Below are positions 6,273 to 7,708 of a stretch of DNA of 7,708 bases, in pieces; the stretch's first letter is position 1; every line of letters starts with the position of its first letter. The notes under the pieces are model-generated. The model was not told where the DNA came from, ran no database searches, and worked only from the letters and a program-made list of their open reading frames with translations. The stretch lies in the NCBI GenBank assembly GCA_016206585.1, contig JACQRE010000155.1, forward strand, positions 1 to 7,708, given 5' to 3'. Source of the stretch: Candidatus Omnitrophota bacterium (GTDB lineage: Bacteria > Omnitrophota > Gorgyraeia > Aquiviventales > Aquiviventaceae). The translations under genes were made by a program, and so were the position numbers.

Positions 6273-6524
6273 ATGAAAGCTGAGCATATCAACATCACGA
6301 TTCCGCCGGAGCTGCGCGAGGCGGTCGACCGGCAGGCGAAACAGGAGCGCACCAAGCGCAGCTCTCTGATTCAGAGGGCGGTCCGCGTCTATCTGGGCCT
6401 GTCCAGGCAGAAAGCCCTCCGAGCGTTCCTGCAGGAGGGGTACGAGGCGCTTGGAGCCGAATCGAAGCGGCTGGAGCGTGAATTTTCACGATTGGACGCC
6501 GAGTCGCTGAGGCATGCCGATTAG
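6273..6524 (+). CDS. mazE: MazE-type ribbon-helix-helix antitoxin
   Basis: 83 residues from ATG 6273, with GGAGG (6263-6267) 5 bases upstream. An in-frame GTG start at 6243 would lie inside the operator and is rejected. The N-terminus MKAEHINITIPPELREAVDRQAKQERTKRSSLIQRAVRVYL follows the ribbon-helix-helix pattern: a DNA-contacting beta strand (HINITIP), helix A, the RSSLIQ turn and helix B. The C-terminal part (45-83) is a charged helix expected to neutralise the toxin. It most resembles the RHH antitoxins paired with MazF in Bacillus (EndoAI type), not the AbrB-fold MazE of E. coli. It overlaps the toxin start by 11 bases, the standard layout for balanced synthesis. Confidence 0.88.
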   Translation: MKAEHINITIPPELREAVDRQAKQERTKRSSLIQRAVRVYLGLSRQKALRAFLQEGYEALGAESKRLEREFSRLDAESLRHAD

Positions 6525-6861
6525 GCGCGGCGACCTCTTTTGGGTAGACCTCAACCCGACCCAAGGCGCCGAGCAGGCCGGCCGCCGCCCGGTCCTGGTC
6601 ATCCAGAATGACGTCGGCAACGAGTTCGCTCCCACCACCATCATTGCGCCCCTGACCACGACCAGCTTCACCAAGGAGTACCCGATCAATGTCGACATCC
6701 CGCGCGGCGTGGCCGGGTTGGCGCGTGAGTCGACGATCCTGCTGTCCCAGATCCGCACCATCGACAAGTCCCGTCTTGGACGAAAAATCGGCCGTCTTCC
6801 CTCCTCCTACCTGCAGCGCGTCAACCACGCGATCGGCATCAGCCTTGGTCTGACGCGCTAG
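6514..6861 (+). CDS. mazF: MazF/PemK family mRNA interferase toxin
   Basis: 115 residues, a typical MazF length. RRGDLFWVDLNPTQGAEQAGRRPVLVIQND (4-33) is the family N-terminal signature. By register with Bacillus subtilis MazF, the catalytic Arg25 and Thr48 are both present (GRRP; APLT). ILLSQIRTIDKSRLG (75-89) is the second conserved block. MazF toxins cut single-stranded RNA at short specific sequences and stop growth when the antitoxin is lost. The frame is intact and no key residue is missing, so it should be functional. ATG 6514 lies within the end of the antitoxin gene. GAGG abuts it too closely for a good Shine-Dalgarno, so translation probably depends on coupling to mazE. Confidence 0.93.
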   Translation: MPIRRGDLFWVDLNPTQGAEQAGRRPVLVIQNDVGNEFAPTTIIAPLTTTSFTKEYPINVDIPRGVAGLARESTILLSQIRTIDKSRLGRKIGRLPSSYLQRVNHAIGISLGLTR

Positions 6862-6872
6862 GGGTTTTGCCC

Positions 6873-6901
6873 TTGACAAAGTGTACGGGATACACTATAT
6901 T
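6873..6901 (+). promoter_or_regulatory. sigma70-type promoter of nrtR
   Basis: TTGACA (6873-6878) is a perfect -35 hexamer. A 17-base spacer leads to TATATT (6896-6901) as -10. Expected transcription start is near 6908, giving a leader of only about 20 bases before ATG 6929. The spacer is filled by an operator palindrome, so the promoter looks strong and repressible. Confidence 0.8.
6880..6896 (+). promoter_or_regulatory. NrtR-type operator, site 1
   Basis: AGTGTACGGGATACACT, a perfect palindrome of the form AGTGTA-N5-TACACT lying between the -35 and -10 boxes. Binding here would directly block RNA polymerase. NrtR is the most likely binder because it is the adjacent regulator. Confidence 0.75.
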
Positions 6902-6906
6902 TTATT

Positions 6907-6923
6907 AGTGTAAGCCATACACT
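6907..6923 (+). promoter_or_regulatory. NrtR-type operator, site 2
   Basis: AGTGTAAGCCATACACT, the same perfect AGTGTA-N5-TACACT palindrome with a different centre, 27 bp from site 1. It covers the expected transcription start. The sharing of arms but not spacer between sites points to a real protein site, not a recent duplication. Confidence 0.75.
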
Positions 6924-6928
6924 TAATC

Positions 6929-7630
6929 ATGCCGGCTACTTCCAACCCCAACGGCCATTTCACCGGGCACGCCATCGCCGTCGATGTCGTGCTCTTGACC
7001 ATTCTGGGCGGCACGCTGAAGCTGCTGCTGGTCAAGCGCGAGCAGGCCCCCTACCGGGGCGCGTGGGCGCTGCCCGGCGGGCTCGTCAGCCCGGAGGAGT
7101 CGGTGGACGACGCCGCCCTGCGCGAGCTGCAGGAGGAGACGAACATCGGCAACATCTACCTGGAGCAGCTCTACACCTTCGGCGAGCCGAACCGCGATCC
7201 GCGCGGGCGGGTCATCACGGTGGCCTACTACGCGCTGGTCAACTGGCAGCAGTTCCAGCTCAAGGCGCGGCAGCGGGTGACGGAGGCGAGCTGGTTCCCG
7301 GTGAAGCGGCTGCCGCCGCTGGCCTTCGACCACCGGCGCATCGTCGACTACGCGCTGGAGCGGCTGCGCAACAAGATCAACTACACGACGGTCGGGTTCC
7401 AGCTGCTGTCCAGGCAGTTCACGCTGACGGAGCTGCAGGGGTCCTACGAGGTCATCCTGGGCCAGCGGCTGGACAAGCGGAACTTCCGGCGGAAGATGCT
7501 GCAGCTGGGGATCCTGAAGGGGACGCGCGACTTCAAGGCGAACGGCCGGCAGCGGCCGGCGCGGCTCTACACGTTTACGGAGCCGAAGGTCATCAAGCTC
7601 CAGGAAAAGGGGATCATCGTCCCATACTGA
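6929..7630 (+). CDS. nrtR: NrtR-type Nudix/winged-helix transcriptional regulator
   Basis: 233 residues: an N-terminal Nudix domain (about 13-140) and a C-terminal winged-helix domain (about 150-233). The Nudix box G-x5-E-x7-RELQEETNI spans 51-73. The metal-binding RE..EE residues are intact, but the usual Gly of EExG is Asn72. YLEQLYTFGEPNRDPRGRVITVAYYALV (77-104) is a hallmark of this COG1051 branch. The C-terminal FTLTELQGSYEVILGQRLDKRNFRRKML (164-191) carries the DNA-recognition helix. NrtR proteins sense ADP-ribose or related NAD metabolites and repress NAD synthesis or salvage genes. ATG 6929 has no clear Shine-Dalgarno and lies just after operator site 2, suggesting autoregulation. The next gene starts inside its stop codon (TGATG), so that gene is its likely operon partner. 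Nudix catalysis is possible but uncertain. Confidence 0.88.
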   Translation: MPATSNPNGHFTGHAIAVDVVLLTILGGTLKLLLVKREQAPYRGAWALPGGLVSPEESVDDAALRELQEETNIGNIYLEQLYTFGEPNRDPRGRVITVAYYALVNWQQFQLKARQRVTEASWFPVKRLPPLAFDHRRIVDYALERLRNKINYTTVGFQLLSRQFTLTELQGSYEVILGQRLDKRNFRRKMLQLGILKGTRDFKANGRQRPARLYTFTEPKVIKLQEKGIIVPY

Positions 7631-7708
7631 TGGCCACGAACGGACACGCGACCAACGGGTACACGAACGGCCAGGCGAATGGCCAGGGCAACGGGCACGC
7701 CGCGGGGC
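7630..7708 (+). CDS. start of gene coupled to nrtR, cut by window end
   Basis: ATG 7630-7632 overlaps the nrtR stop codon (TGATG), and 26 codons are open to the window edge. The N-terminus is low complexity, rich in Asn and Gly (MATNGHATNGYTNGQANG...), an unstructured leader, so the family is not visible. NrtR is usually encoded beside NAD-metabolism genes such as nicotinate or nicotinamide phosphoribosyltransferase or NAD synthetase, so such an enzyme is the best guess from context only. Confidence 0.6.
   Translation, partial: MATNGHATNGYTNGQANGQGNGHAAG

Noticed and set aside
6858..6874. Possible terminator after mazF (AGGG, GTTTTG loop, CCCT)
   Set aside because: The stem is only four base pairs and no T-tract follows; it runs directly into the nrtR -35 box.

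Overview
The window is GC-rich bacterial chromosome. A mobile-element zone (about 490-2600) lies next to a compact set of forward-strand housekeeping and accessory genes (2661-7708). Codon use, the SpoVG homologue, the Asp-box propeller protein, the NrtR-type regulator and the RAYT-type transposase fit a free-living Gram-negative-like bacterium, perhaps Nitrospirota, NC10 or a deltaproteobacterial group. No single gene fixes the phylum, so this is a weak inference.

Left part (1-480): the C-terminal end of an unrecognised protein, then a small unrecognised protein with a CGGC motif. Mobile zone (486-2574): an IS110-family transposase on the minus strand has lost its N-terminal third. A REP-associated (RAYT, Y1/HUH) transposase unit bounded by a 20-bp inverted repeat (18 of 20 matching) abuts the break. 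The RAYT start region is unusual because its strong Shine-Dalgarno sequence lies inside a stem-loop. Downstream of the unit, a gene-free stretch (2352-2660) carries further REP-like palindromes without a transposase.

Central part (2661-6215), all on the plus strand and tightly spaced: an exported Asp-box beta-propeller protein with an extra C-terminal domain, a SpoVG-family nucleic-acid-binding protein, a class I SAM-dependent methyltransferase, and a lipoprotein with an HEAGH zinc-protease motif whose start overlaps the methyltransferase stop.

Right part (6229-7708): a MazEF-type toxin-antitoxin pair (ribbon-helix-helix antitoxin, PemK/MazF toxin), then a Nudix/winged-helix regulator of the NrtR type and the first 26 codons of a gene translationally coupled to it. 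The nrtR promoter is nearly consensus, and two copies of the 17-bp palindrome AGTGTA-N5-TACACT sit in it, one exactly filling the -35/-10 spacer. The mazEF upstream region carries four half-sites of the same AGTRTA type in another arrangement. Either each operon is autoregulated by look-alike sites or one regulator acts on both. The second option, a link between NAD/ADP-ribose sensing and an mRNA interferase, is the most interesting hypothesis in the window, but it rests only on short motifs.
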